A stretch of 47,953 bases of DNA from Thauera linaloolentis 47Lol = DSM 12138. Lineage in GTDB: Bacteria > Pseudomonadota > Gammaproteobacteria > Burkholderiales > Rhodocyclaceae. Shown piece after piece: positions 1-9,098 of the stretch (its first letter is position 1; every line of letters begins with the position of its first letter). The stretch spans positions 1 through 47,953 of the forward strand of contig NZ_AMXE01000022.1 in NCBI RefSeq assembly GCF_000310205.1, written 5' to 3'. Both the position numbers and the translations under genes were made by a program. Below the pieces are notes generated by a model. The model saw only the letters and a program-made list of their open reading frames with translations. It did not search any database and was not told the origin of the DNA.

Positions 1-38
1 GCCCCCCGCCGTTGCCGGCTTCGGCCTGAGGAGGGGGC

Positions 39-1328
39 ATGGTCCGCATCATCGATCGACGCTTCGACAGCAAGAATAAGAGCGCGGTGAATCGCCAGCG
101 TTTCATGCGTCGTTTCAAGCAGCAGATCCGCAAGGCGGTGTCCGGCGCGATCGAGGGGAGATCGATCCGCGACCTGGAAAACGGCGAACAGGTCGCCATC
201 CCCGCACGCGACCTGTCCGAGCCCTCGCTGCATCACGGCCGGGGCGGCATCTGGGAACAGGTGTTCCCGGGCAACGACCAGTTCAGCGCCGGCGACCGCA
301 TCAACCGCCCGCTCGGCGGCGGAAGTGAAGGCGCCGGCCAGGGCAAGGCAAGCGACGAAGGAGAGCACGAGGACGACTTCATCTTCCAGCTCTCGCGCGA
401 GGAATTCCTCGACCTGTTCTTCGAGGACCTCGAACTGCCGCACCTCGTGCGCACGCAACTGGCCAGGGTCACCGAATACAAGACGCAGCGCGCCGGCTTC
501 ACGTCCGACGGCGTGCCGGCCAACATCAACATCATCCGCTCGATGCGCGGCGCGCTCGGGCGCCGCCTGGCACTCGGCTCACCCTACGTCGGCCGGCTCC
601 GCGAACTGCAGCAATCCCTCGACGAAGCCCTCGCCCGCTGCGGCGAGCCCCCCACCGAGGACTGCGAGGAAACCGAGGAGGTACGCGCACTGCGCCAGGA
701 GATGGCGCTGCTGCGCGAACGGATCGAGCGCATCCCCTTCATCGAGCGCTTCGACCTGCGCTACAACAACCGCGTCAGGATTCCGTGCCCGACCACACAG
801 GCGGTGATGTTCTGCCTGATGGACGTGTCCGGCTCGATGAGCGAAGAGCGCAAATCCACCGCCAAGCGCTTCTTCATGCTGCTCTACCTGTTCCTGACGC
901 GCAGCTACGAACACATCGAAGTCATCTTCATCCGCCATCACACCATCGCCAAGGAGGTCGACGAAGACGAATTCTTCCACTCGCGCGAATCCGGCGGCAC
1001 GGTCGTGTCGAGCGCACTGGTGCTGATGCGCGACATCCTGCGCGAACGCTACGCCAACGGCCAGTGGAACATCTACGGCGCCCAGGCTTCGGACGGCGAC
1101 AACTGGGACAACGACTCCCCCGTCTGCGGCCGGCTGCTCGGCGGCGAGATCCTGCCCTGGTGCCAGTACTTCGCCTACATCGAGATCACCGCCGGCGAAC
1201 CGCAGAACCTGTGGCGCGAGTACGCCAGGATTGCCGGCGAGCATGGCCACTTCGCCATGCAGCGCATCGAATCGCCGGCCGACATCTATCCGGTGTTCCG
1301 CGAACTGTTCAAGAAGACGATCACATGA
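39..1328 (+). CDS. yeaH: YeaH/YhbH family VWA-domain protein (DUF444)
   Basis: 429-residue cytoplasmic protein. The N-terminal part is basic and resembles the YeaH opening (IIDRRFDSKNKSAVNRQRF), the middle is acidic, and a von Willebrand A-like fold follows with a MIDAS-type motif DVSGSMS at about residues 262-268 for metal binding. Length and layout fit the DUF444 family. In enterobacteria yeaH forms an operon with the kinase gene yeaG (prkA) and is linked to stationary-phase and nitrogen-stress adaptation; the molecular role is unknown. The start ATG follows a strong ribosome site (GAGGAGGGGG). The SpoVR gene overlaps its stop by four bases, the usual YeaH-SpoVR pairing. The expected PrkA gene would be upstream, outside the window. 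The family call is firm; function is inferred. Confidence 0.93.
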   Translation: MVRIIDRRFDSKNKSAVNRQRFMRRFKQQIRKAVSGAIEGRSIRDLENGEQVAIPARDLSEPSLHHGRGGIWEQVFPGNDQFSAGDRINRPLGGGSEGAGQGKASDEGEHEDDFIFQLSREEFLDLFFEDLELPHLVRTQLARVTEYKTQRAGFTSDGVPANINIIRSMRGALGRRLALGSPYVGRLRELQQSLDEALARCGEPPTEDCEETEEVRALRQEMALLRERIERIPFIERFDLRYNNRVRIPCPTTQAVMFCLMDVSGSMSEERKSTAKRFFMLLYLFLTRSYEHIEVIFIRHHTIAKEVDEDEFFHSRESGGTVVSSALVLMRDILRERYANGQWNIYGAQASDGDNWDNDSPVCGRLLGGEILPWCQYFAYIEITAGEPQNLWREYARIAGEHGHFAMQRIESPADIYPVFRELFKKTIT

Positions 1329-2863
1329 AGCGCACATCCGCCCGCAAGCCCGAACCCCTGCCGCGCGGCTCGGAATGGTCGATCGAGAGCATCGACCGCT
1401 ACCACACCGAGATCGCCCGCGTCGCCGGCCACTACGGGCTCGACACCTATCCGGTACAGATCGAGATCATCACCGCCGAACAGATGATGGACGCCTATGC
1501 CTCGGTCGGCATGCCTGTGAACTACCACCACTGGTCCTTCGGCAAGCATTTCCTCGCCACCGAGAAAGGCTACCGCCGCGGCCAGATGGGGCTGGCCTAC
1601 GAGATCGTCATCAACTCCAACCCCTGCATCGCCTACCTGATGGAGGAAAACACGCTGCCGATGCAGGGCCTGGTGATCGCCCACGCCGCGTACGGCCACA
1701 ACAGTTTCTTCAAGGGCAACTACCTGTTCCGCACCTGGACCAACGCCGACGCGATCATCGATTACCTGATCTTCGCGCGGAACTACATCAGCCAATGCGA
1801 AGAGCGCCATGGCGAGGAAGAGGTCGAAACCCTGCTCGACGCCTGCCACGCGCTGATGAATCTCGGCGTGGACCGCTACAAGCGTCCGCCCAAGCTCTCG
1901 CTCGCCAAGGAAAAGCTGCGCCAGCGCGAACGCGAGGACTATCTCCAGAGCCAGGTCAACGACCTGTGGCGCACCCTGCCCGCGCACGACGTCCGTTCGG
2001 GCCCGCACGACGAACCGCGCTTCCCGCCTGAACCCGAGGAGAACCTGCTCTACTTCGTCGAGAAGAACGCCCCGCTGCTCGACCCCTGGCAGCGCGAGGT
2101 CGTGCGCATCGTGCGCAAGATCGCGCAGTACTTCTTTCCCCAGCGCCAGACCCAGGTCATGAACGAAGGCTGGGCCACCTTCTGGCACTACACCCTGCTC
2201 AACCACCTGTACGACGAGGGCCTGCTCGCCGACAGCTTCATGCTCGAATTCCTGCAGTCGCACACCAACGTGGTCCATCAGCCGCCCTACAACGCGCACT
2301 GGTACAACGGCATCAACCCCTACGCGCTCGGTTTCGCGATGTGGCAGGACATCCGCCGCATCTGCCAGGAGCCGGACGACGAGGACCGCCGCTGGTTCCC
2401 GGAGATCGCCGGCAGCAACTGGCTGGAAACCTTCGATTTCGCCATGCGCAATTTCAAGGATGAGAGCTTCATCGCGCAATACCTGTCGCCCAAGATCATG
2501 CGCAGCTTCCGCATGTTCGCGGTACTCGACGACGACCGCGACGACAAGCTGAAAGTCTCCGCCATCCACGACGAGGCGGGTTTCCGCCGCGTGCGCGACA
2601 TCCTGTCCGAGCAGTACAACCTCGGCGCGCGCGAGCCCAATGTGCAGGTATGGAACGTCGACCTGCGCGGTGACCGCTCGCTCACATTGCGCCACCAGCG
2701 CCACCAGCGCCGCCCGCTGAGCGACGCCACCGCCGAAGTCATGAAGCACCTCGCCCGCCTGTGGGGCTTCACCGTGCGCCTCGAGACGATGGCCGCCGAC
2801 GGTCCGGTGGAACTGCTCGCCGAGATACGCAACGAAAGGCGGCGCTTCGGCAGTGGAGACTGA
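1325..2863 (+). CDS. SpoVR family protein (YcgB-like)
   Basis: 512-residue soluble protein of the SpoVR/YcgB family. The start chosen is the ATG inside the ATGA overlap with the YeaH gene, giving MKRTSARKPEPLPRG; the frame stays open upstream but only as antisense-like sequence inside yeaH. Recognisable family stretches are WSFGKHF, YEIVINSNPCIAYLMEEN, AHAAYGHNSFFKGN and NEGWATFWHY, and the length matches the family. SpoVR was named for a Bacillus spore-cortex phenotype, but in proteobacteria it travels with prkA and yeaH and has no established biochemical activity. The two proteins are almost certainly co-translated. Conserved His and Glu residues (AHAAYGHN, NEGWATFWH) could bind metal; this is inference. 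Confidence 0.93.
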   Translation: MKRTSARKPEPLPRGSEWSIESIDRYHTEIARVAGHYGLDTYPVQIEIITAEQMMDAYASVGMPVNYHHWSFGKHFLATEKGYRRGQMGLAYEIVINSNPCIAYLMEENTLPMQGLVIAHAAYGHNSFFKGNYLFRTWTNADAIIDYLIFARNYISQCEERHGEEEVETLLDACHALMNLGVDRYKRPPKLSLAKEKLRQREREDYLQSQVNDLWRTLPAHDVRSGPHDEPRFPPEPEENLLYFVEKNAPLLDPWQREVVRIVRKIAQYFFPQRQTQVMNEGWATFWHYTLLNHLYDEGLLADSFMLEFLQSHTNVVHQPPYNAHWYNGINPYALGFAMWQDIRRICQEPDDEDRRWFPEIAGSNWLETFDFAMRNFKDESFIAQYLSPKIMRSFRMFAVLDDDRDDKLKVSAIHDEAGFRRVRDILSEQYNLGAREPNVQVWNVDLRGDRSLTLRHQRHQRRPLSDATAEVMKHLARLWGFTVRLETMAADGPVELLAEIRNERRRFGSGD

Positions 2864-2877
2864 GGCCCATTGCGATT

Positions 2878-2896
2878 AATAATGAGAATGGATAGC
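2878..2896. promoter_or_regulatory. Fur box upstream of first FecI/FecR pair
   Basis: The sequence AATAATGAGAATGGATAGC resembles the Fur consensus GATAATGATAATCATTATC, strongly in the left half and weakly in the right. It lies 44 bases before the ATG chosen for the sigma factor at 2941 and just after the SpoVR stop. It is the weakest of the five Fur-like sites in the window. The expected effect is iron-dependent repression of the sigma/anti-sigma pair. Confidence 0.6.
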
Positions 2897-2940
2897 ATTT
2901 GCCAAATCCATCACTTGCACTCCTTGCCGGGCTCTTCCCC

Positions 2941-3438
2941 ATGGCCGACGATGTACTCCGCCGCAGCCTCACCACGCTCTACGACGAACACCATGCCTGG
3001 CTGAAGAACTGGCTGCAGCGGCGCCTGCCGTGCGACGACCAGGCGGCCGATCTCGCCCACGACACCTTCCTGCGGGTACTCGCGCAGCGCGAGCCCGTCG
3101 CGCCGGACGCCCCGCGCGCGTTTCTCACCACTGTCGCGCAACGCGTGCTCGCCAGCCATTTCCGTCGCCAATACCTGGAACAGGCCTGGCTCGAGACACT
3201 TGCCCAGCAGCCGGAACTCGTCGCCGTCTCCGAAGAAACCCGTGCCCTGTGGATGGAGACCCTGTATGAAATCGACCGCCTGCTCGACACCCTGCCGCCG
3301 ATCACCCGCAGGGCCTTCCTGCTCTCCCAACTCGATGGCGTGGGCCATGCCGGAATCGCCGCCGAACTGGGCATCTCCATCGCCACCGTCAAGCGCCACA
3401 TCGTCAAGGCCGGCACCCTGCTCTACTTCGCCCGCTGA
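2941..3438 (+). CDS. FecI-type ECF RNA polymerase sigma factor (set 1)
   Basis: 165-residue iron-starvation ECF sigma factor. Region 2 is visible near the N-terminus (LYDEHHAWLKNWLQRRL and DLAHDTFLRVLAQ, about residues 10-45), and region 4 near the C-terminus has a helix-turn-helix (AELGISIATVKRHIVKA). I chose the ATG at 2941; a TTG at 2899 would add 14 residues but overlaps the end of the Fur box. Its FecR partner starts 12 bases after the stop. Members of this family direct polymerase to promoters of TonB-dependent receptors. No receptor follows directly: after fecR come fagA and fumC, and the nearest receptor is at 6542. Confidence 0.93.
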   Translation: MADDVLRRSLTTLYDEHHAWLKNWLQRRLPCDDQAADLAHDTFLRVLAQREPVAPDAPRAFLTTVAQRVLASHFRRQYLEQAWLETLAQQPELVAVSEETRALWMETLYEIDRLLDTLPPITRRAFLLSQLDGVGHAGIAAELGISIATVKRHIVKAGTLLYFAR

Positions 3439-3450
3439 CCCGCCCGCCCG

Positions 3451-4440
3451 ATGAACGCCGCCGCCGAAGACGCCACGCCCCGCATTCCGCCGCACGTCGC
3501 CGAAGCCGCGATGGAATGGTGGGTGGAGCTGCAATCAGACCCGGTCACCGACGACATGCGCGCCGCCTGTCTGCGCTGGCGCGGCGCCCGCCCGGAGCAC
3601 GAGCAGGCCTGGCAGATCATCGCCGCCGGCCACAGCCGGCTGCATGCCAGCGCCCTGCCCCCCGCGCTCGCCCACGCGGCACTGGGCGCTCCGCGCGGCA
3701 AGCCGGCACGCCGCAGGGCCATCAAGGCACTCGCCGTACTGGTCTTCGCCGGCGGTGGCGCGTGGGGCATACATCGCCGGGACATCGCTTCGCAGTGGTT
3801 TGCCGACTACCGCACGGGCACCGGCGAACGCCGCGACATCGTGCTCGCCGACGGCACCCGCGTCACCCTCGACACCGATACCGCGCTCGACATCCGCTTC
3901 GGCGAGCACGAGCGCCGCCTGCATCTGCGCTCGGGGCGCATCCACATCGACACCGCCCCGGATGGAGATTCGCGCCGCCCCTTCTTCGTCGACACGGCCC
4001 AGGGCCGTGCCCAGGCGCTGGGCACGCGCTTCACCGTGCGCCAGGACGACGGCGCCAGCCACATCGCGGTGTACGAAGGCTCGGTGGCGCTGATCCCCCG
4101 CCACGGCGGCGGCCTCACCCTCGGCCCCAGCGAACAGACACGCCTGCATCCGCACGGAACCGATGCCCCGCGCCCGACCGACGACCGCGACACCGCCTGG
4201 CGGCAAGGCATGCTCATCGTCTCCGCGATGCGCCTGGACGATTTCATCGCCGAACTCGGCCGCTACCGCAGCGGCTGGCTGCACTGCGATCCGCAGGTCG
4301 CGGCCCTGCGCGTTTCCGGCTCCTTTCCCCTGGCTGACACCGACCGCGCCCTCGACGCGCTGGCCAACACCTTGCCGGTGGACATTGTTCGCCGCACCCG
4401 CTACTGGGCGGCAGTCCGCCCCCGTGCGGCGCCGGGCTGA
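3451..4440 (+). CDS. FecR-family anti-sigma/sigma regulator (set 1)
   Basis: 329-residue inner-membrane regulator that controls the FecI-type sigma encoded just upstream. Order: cytoplasmic N-terminal anti-sigma segment (EAAMEWWVELQSDPV, residues about 12-26), basic RRR at 87-89 followed by one hydrophobic segment (about 91-106), periplasmic FecR beta domain (DYRTGTGERRDIVLADGTRV onwards; ALGTRFTVR; YEGSVALIP), and a C-terminal STN-like contact domain (MRLDDFIAELGRYRSG; VSGSFPLADTDRALDAL). In this family the periplasmic C-terminal part reads the signalling domain of a loaded receptor. Length is typical. Its cognate receptor is probably the one at 6542, although two genes intervene. Confidence 0.93.
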   Translation: MNAAAEDATPRIPPHVAEAAMEWWVELQSDPVTDDMRAACLRWRGARPEHEQAWQIIAAGHSRLHASALPPALAHAALGAPRGKPARRRAIKALAVLVFAGGGAWGIHRRDIASQWFADYRTGTGERRDIVLADGTRVTLDTDTALDIRFGEHERRLHLRSGRIHIDTAPDGDSRRPFFVDTAQGRAQALGTRFTVRQDDGASHIAVYEGSVALIPRHGGGLTLGPSEQTRLHPHGTDAPRPTDDRDTAWRQGMLIVSAMRLDDFIAELGRYRSGWLHCDPQVAALRVSGSFPLADTDRALDALANTLPVDIVRRTRYWAAVRPRAAPG

Positions 4441-4511
4441 AACGGCGCGAAAGAAAGCCGGCAGGCTGCAAGAAAAAACCGCCGGCGCTTGTCTACTCAA
4501 GATTCATTCAC

Positions 4512-4530
4512 AATAATGATTCTCATTTCT
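4512..4530. promoter_or_regulatory. Fur box upstream of fagA-fumC
   Basis: AATAATGATTCTCATTTCT is a good match to the Fur consensus, with the AATGATTCTCATT core intact. It lies 26 bases before the GTG of the fagA-like gene and after the end of fecR. It implies that fagA-fumC is induced under iron limitation, as known for the equivalent Pseudomonas operon. Confidence 0.8.
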
Positions 4531-4556
4531 AAATCAACCTTCAGCGTGGCTACCGC

Positions 4557-4937
4557 GTGCCTCCTAACCTCGACCGCAAACAACGCTGGCTCTGGTCCGC
4601 AATCCGTATCCGTTGCGCCCTGCAGCCCGACGAACCACGCTTGATTCCGCACCACCTGACCGAAGGCCTGGCTCTGGTCCGCTGGGCCAGGCTATCGGCC
4701 TGGGACGCGGCCTGGCGCTCGACCGAACTGCTGGCCTGCACCGCGGCCGACCGCGCCTTGCCCATCCACTGGCGCCATCTGTGCCTCGATCATGTGCACC
4801 AACCCCTCGCGCAACTGGCCTGCTGCGCCCGCAGCCCGCAGCAACAGGCCCGGCTGGCCGCGATACGCTGGCGCGTCGCCACCCTCGATCTGTTGCCGTC
4901 CATATCGCTGGACGGTCCGGACTCGCCCATCGCCTAG
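4557..4937 (+). CDS. fagA: FagA-like protein (Fur-associated gene upstream of fumC)
   Basis: 126-residue protein rich in Trp, Arg, Ala and Cys, with no clear signal peptide or membrane segment. I identify it mainly by context: a short gene directly behind a Fur box and directly before fumC, exactly the layout of fagA-fumC(-sodA) in Pseudomonas. The N-terminal text (RKQRWLWSAIRIRCAL) and later WRHLCLDHVHQPLA are compatible with that small family. The start is a GTG at 4557 without a convincing ribosome site, so the N-terminus is uncertain. Molecular function is unknown in any organism. No superoxide dismutase gene follows here. Confidence 0.65.
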   Translation: MPPNLDRKQRWLWSAIRIRCALQPDEPRLIPHHLTEGLALVRWARLSAWDAAWRSTELLACTAADRALPIHWRHLCLDHVHQPLAQLACCARSPQQQARLAAIRWRVATLDLLPSISLDGPDSPIA

Positions 4938-5000
4938 CCGATGGTTCCACCCGGCAGGGTCACCCCCGCCCCTTTCACCCAAGCACAGGAGCCTTTCTCA

Positions 5001-6383
5001 ATGACAACACGCCAGGAATACGACACCTTTGGCGCCATCGACGTCCCTGCCGCCCGCCTGTGGGGCGCGCAAACCCAGCGCTCGCTGATCAACTTCGCCA
5101 TCTCCACCGAACGCCAGCCCGTGGAGCTCATCCACGCCCTGACCCTGGTCAAGCGTGCCGCGGCGCAGGTCAACCACAACCTGGGCCTGCTGCCGGCCGA
5201 CAAGACCCAGGCCATCATCGCCGCCGCCGACGAAGTGCTCGCCGGCAAACACCCGGACGAATTCCCGCTCGCCGTATGGCAGACCGGCTCCGGCACGCAG
5301 ACCAACATGAACGTCAACGAAGTGCTCGCCAACCGCGCCAGCGAGCTGCTGGGCGGCGAACGCGGCGAGAAGCGCGCCGTCCACCCCAACGACGACGTCA
5401 ACCGCAGCCAGTCGAGCAACGACGTCTTCCCCACCGCGATGCACGTCGCCGCCACGCTTGCCTTCAGCCAGAAGCTGCTGCCGGCCCTGTCCCGCCTGCA
5501 CGCCACCCTCGAAGAAAAATCCCGCACCTTCGCCGACATCGTCAAGATCGGTCGCACCCACCTGCAGGACGCCACCCCGCTGACGCTCGGACAGGAGATC
5601 TCCGGCTGGGCGGCGCAACTCGTGCACGGCGAACGCCACCTGCGCGCCGCGCTGCCGCACCTGGCCGAACTGGCGCTGGGCGGCACCGCCGTCGGCACCG
5701 GACTCAACGCCCCCAAGGGCTACGCCGAAACCGTGGCCGCCGAGATCGCCCGCCTGAGCGGGCAGGCATTCGTCACCGCGCCCAGCAAGTTCGAAGCCCT
5801 GGCCAGTTGCGATGCCCTGGTGCACGCCCACGGCGCGCTCAAGACACTGGCCGCCAGCCTGATGAAAATCGCCAATGACGTGCGCTGGCTCGCCAGCGGC
5901 CCGCGCAGCGGCCTGGGCGAGATCTCCATCCCGGAGAACGAGCCTGGCTCCTCGATCATGCCGGGCAAGGTCAACCCGACGCAGAGCGAAGCCGTCACCA
6001 TGCTCGCAGCCCAGGTCATGGGCAACGACGTGGCCATCAACATCGGCGGCGCCTCAGGCAACTTCGAGCTGAACGTGTTCCGCCCGATGGTCATTCACAA
6101 CTTCCTGCAAAGCGTGCGCCTGCTCGCCGACGGCATGAACAGCTTCAACGACCACTGCGCCGCCGGCATCGAGCCCAATCGCGCCCGCATCACCGAGTTG
6201 GTCGAACGCTCGCTGATGCTGGTCACCGCGCTCAACCCGCACATCGGCTACGACAAGGCCGCGCAGATCGCCAAGAAGGCGCACAAGGACGGCAGCAGCC
6301 TGCGCGAAGCCGCGCTGGCGTTGGGCCACCTGTCGGCCGAGGACTTCGACCGCTGGGTCGATCCGGCCAAGATGGTCGGCTGA
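5001..6383 (+). CDS. fumC: Class II fumarate hydratase (iron-independent fumarase C)
   Basis: 460-residue enzyme converting fumarate and L-malate in the citric acid cycle. The superfamily signature [15 protein letters not shown] is intact near residues 317-331, with [15 protein letters not shown] and [16 protein letters not shown] earlier. Length equals that of other FumC proteins. The ATG at 5001 follows an AGGAG ribosome site. Class II fumarases have no Fe-S cluster, so expression from an upstream Fur box allows the cycle to run when the Fe-S fumarase fails during iron starvation. A strong hairpin follows the stop. Confidence 0.97.
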   Translation: MTTRQEYDTFGAIDVPAARLWGAQTQRSLINFAISTERQPVELIHALTLVKRAAAQVNHNLGLLPADKTQAIIAAADEVLAGKHPDEFPLAVWQTGSGTQTNMNVNEVLANRASELLGGERGEKRAVHPNDDVNRSQSSNDVFPTAMHVAATLAFSQKLLPALSRLHATLEEKSRTFADIVKIGRTHLQDATPLTLGQEISGWAAQLVHGERHLRAALPHLAELALGGTAVGTGLNAPKGYAETVAAEIARLSGQAFVTAPSKFEALASCDALVHAHGALKTLAASLMKIANDVRWLASGPRSGLGEISIPENEPGSSIMPGKVNPTQSEAVTMLAAQVMGNDVAINIGGASGNFELNVFRPMVIHNFLQSVRLLADGMNSFNDHCAAGIEPNRARITELVERSLMLVTALNPHIGYDKAAQIAKKAHKDGSSLREAALALGHLSAEDFDRWVDPAKMVG

Positions 6384-6396
6384 AATCCGGCTCCAG

Positions 6397-6431
6397 CGCC
6401 TCGGCCGGCCGCGATGGGGCCGGCCGAGGCG
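6397..6431 (+). terminator. Hairpin after fumC, probable terminator
   Basis: A perfect 14-bp inverted repeat (6397-6410 and 6418-6431, arm CGCCTCGGCCGGCC) with a seven-base loop lies 14 bases after the fumC stop. The T-run (about 6460-6468) is about 28 bases downstream instead of directly adjacent, so termination efficiency is uncertain. Confidence 0.55.
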
Positions 6432-6541
6432 GCTTCGGGCGATTTTCCCGATCCCGTCGATTTTTTTTCACGGCGGATGAGCTGTTTTCGTTTCTCGTGC
6501 GACAGACAGGGTGACGCCACCTGTCCAAGGAGAAACCCACG

Positions 6542-9088
6542 ATGCAATCCGCCCGCGAAACGCGCGCCCGGCAAACCGCCCCCCTGCACCGCACGGCCTG
6601 CGCCGCCGCAGTGCACACCGCGCTGATCACCCTTTGCCTGGCAGCGCTGCCCTCCGCAACGCCACCGGCATACGCCGCCGACTCCGCGCCGGCCCAACTC
6701 CAGAGCTATGCGATCCCCGCCGGCCCGCTCGACGCCGCCCTCGCCCATTTCGGCCATGCCTCCGGCGTGCTGCTCAGCTACCCGCCCGCGCTGGCCGCCG
6801 GGCGGCACAGCCCTGGCGTCAGCGGCGAGCACAGCGCCCCCGCCGCGCTCGCTCGCCTGCTCGCCGGCACCGGGCTGGAGGCGGTGCCCCAGTCCAATGG
6901 CGGCTACACCTTGCGCGCCGCCTCGCGCCCGACTTCCGGTGAGGCCACCCTGGCACCGATGACGGTGACCGCCACGACCGAGCGCAGCGCCAGCACCGAG
7001 GGCAGCGGCCGGTACGGCAGCAACGTCGGCACCACGGCGTTGCCGTTCAACGCCACGCTGCGCGATACGCCGCAATCGATCAGCATCATCAGCAGCCAGA
7101 TGATCGAGGACCGCAAGATCGACCGCCTGTTCGACGTCATCCAACAGGCGACCGGGCTGGCGGTGAACCGCTACGAGAGCAACCGCGGCAGCCTGTTCGC
7201 GCGCGGTTTCAACATCAACAACTACCTGATCGACGGCGCGCCGACCGGCATCAACGAGCAATGGAGCGCCGGCGAAGTATTCAGCAATACGGCGATCTAC
7301 GACCGCGTCGAGATCCTGCGCGGTTCGGACGGCCTGATGACCGGCGTCGGCAATCCCTCGGCGATCATCAACATGGTGCGCAAGCGGGCCGACAGCAGGG
7401 TGTTCAAGGGCTCGATATCGGCCGAGGTCGGGAGCTGGTCGCAACGCGGCCTGACGGCGGACATCAGCACGCCCCTGAACGAAAGCGGCTCGACCCGCGT
7501 GCGCGTCGTCGCGGATCACGACGCGGGCAACAGCTACGTCGATCGGCTGAAGAACCGCGAGCAGATCTTCTACGCCACGATCGAGCAGGACATCGGCGAC
7601 CGCTCGCTGCTCTCGGCCGGCATCAGCCGCCAGGAGAACGACACCAAGAGCCCGACCTGGGGCGGCGTACCCGGCTGGATCGCCAGCAACGCCAACGATG
7701 CCGTCCAGTCGGACTGGAGCCGCAGCATGACCACGGCGCCGCACTGGTCGTACTGGGATTCCGACTACACCAACTGGTTCGCCCGCGGCGAGCACGATTT
7801 CGGCAACGGCTGGCGGGTCAAGGCCGGCTATACGCGGGGCGACCGCAGTTCGGAAGCGAAGATCGCCAATTTCTACCAGTACGGCTCCCTCCATCCCGTC
7901 TTGGGGACCTCCTTCATCCATCAGGAACTGTTCCCCGGCTTCAGTTACAGCCTGCCGATGTCGGGGTATGCGGGGCTTTACTATGTCGACAACACGAAGG
8001 AAGACGTCAACATCCAGGTCGAGGGCGAATTCCAATTGTTCGGGCGCGAACACCAGCTCGCCTTCGGCTACGATGATTCCCGCGAGCGCCTGAAGACGAT
8101 CGGCAATCCGGGCAATACCGGCTCCGCGGTGTTCCCCGCTCCGAGCCTCTACACCTGGGACGGCCATGGCTACGAGCCGGCCTATACCTATCCCGTGGGC
8201 AGCGGCGGCATCTACATCAACCAGAAGGTCGTGCAAAAGGCCTGGTTCGTGGCCGGCCGGTTCTCGCTCGCCGAACCGCTCAAGCTGATCCTCGGCACCC
8301 GCGTGATCGATTACAGCGTGATCGACTACAAGGACCGCAACAACGATTTCACGTCGGACAACGAGACGATTCCGTACGCCGGTGTGGTCTTCGACCTGAC
8401 CCGCAACCTGTCGGCCTACGCCAGCTACACCACCATCTTCGAGCCGCAAAGCAAGCGTGATGCGAGCAACAAGCAACTGGCACCGATCGAGGGCAACACG
8501 CGCGAAATCGGCCTGAAAGGCGCTTTCTTCGACAATCGCCTGAACGCCAGCCTGTCGGTATTCGAGATGCGGCAGGAGAACGTGGCGCGGGCCAGCGGCC
8601 GGATTCCCGGCATGACGCCGCCGCAGACCGCCTATGCCGAAGTGGACGGGGTGGTCAGCGAGGGATTCGAGGTCGAGATCGCCGGTGAAATCCGCCCGGG
8701 CTGGAATGCCAGCGTCGGCTATGCCAAGTTCCGCGCCGAGGACGCCAGCGGTACGGAGCTGAATTCGCTGATGCCGCGCCAGCAGTTCAATGCCTTCACC
8801 AGCTACCGCCTGCCCGGCGCCTGGAACGGACTCACCGTCGGCGGCGGTGTCCGCTGGCAAAGCAGGACCTACGCGGATGCGTTGTTCCTGCCCGGCAAGA
8901 AGCTGGAGCAGAAAGCCTATTCCGTCGTCGACCTGATGGCGCGCTACGAGATCGACAAGCAATTGTCGCTGCAGCTCAACATCGACAACGTACTCGACGA
9001 AAAGTACTTTTCGCCCCCCGAAAGCGGCCTCGAGGTCTTCTGGCAGGAGCCGCGCAATGCCCGGTTGAGCCTGAAGTACCAGTTCTGA
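6542..9088 (+). CDS. TonB-dependent siderophore receptor with STN signalling domain (receptor 1)
   Basis: 848-residue outer-membrane transducer. Order: signal peptide (about 1-45, ending AYA), STN signalling domain (about 53-118, starting SYAIPAGPLDAAL), TonB box region MTVTATT near 140, plug domain with DTPQSISIISSQMIEDR and the RGFNINNYLIDG stretch, then a 22-strand-type barrel ending in the terminal aromatic SLKYQF. It imports a ferric siderophore using TonB energy, and the STN domain can signal to a FecR protein. The ATG follows AAGGAGAA. It heads a probable operon with the two membrane-protein genes at 9099 and 9676. The ligand cannot be told from sequence. Confidence 0.95.
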   Translation: MQSARETRARQTAPLHRTACAAAVHTALITLCLAALPSATPPAYAADSAPAQLQSYAIPAGPLDAALAHFGHASGVLLSYPPALAAGRHSPGVSGEHSAPAALARLLAGTGLEAVPQSNGGYTLRAASRPTSGEATLAPMTVTATTERSASTEGSGRYGSNVGTTALPFNATLRDTPQSISIISSQMIEDRKIDRLFDVIQQATGLAVNRYESNRGSLFARGFNINNYLIDGAPTGINEQWSAGEVFSNTAIYDRVEILRGSDGLMTGVGNPSAIINMVRKRADSRVFKGSISAEVGSWSQRGLTADISTPLNESGSTRVRVVADHDAGNSYVDRLKNREQIFYATIEQDIGDRSLLSAGISRQENDTKSPTWGGVPGWIASNANDAVQSDWSRSMTTAPHWSYWDSDYTNWFARGEHDFGNGWRVKAGYTRGDRSSEAKIANFYQYGSLHPVLGTSFIHQELFPGFSYSLPMSGYAGLYYVDNTKEDVNIQVEGEFQLFGREHQLAFGYDDSRERLKTIGNPGNTGSAVFPAPSLYTWDGHGYEPAYTYPVGSGGIYINQKVVQKAWFVAGRFSLAEPLKLILGTRVIDYSVIDYKDRNNDFTSDNETIPYAGVVFDLTRNLSAYASYTTIFEPQSKRDASNKQLAPIEGNTREIGLKGAFFDNRLNASLSVFEMRQENVARASGRIPGMTPPQTAYAEVDGVVSEGFEVEIAGEIRPGWNASVGYAKFRAEDASGTELNSLMPRQQFNAFTSYRLPGAWNGLTVGGGVRWQSRTYADALFLPGKKLEQKAYSVVDLMARYEIDKQLSLQLNIDNVLDEKYFSPPESGLEVFWQEPRNARLSLKYQF

Positions 9089-9098
9089 CGGGCTGATC

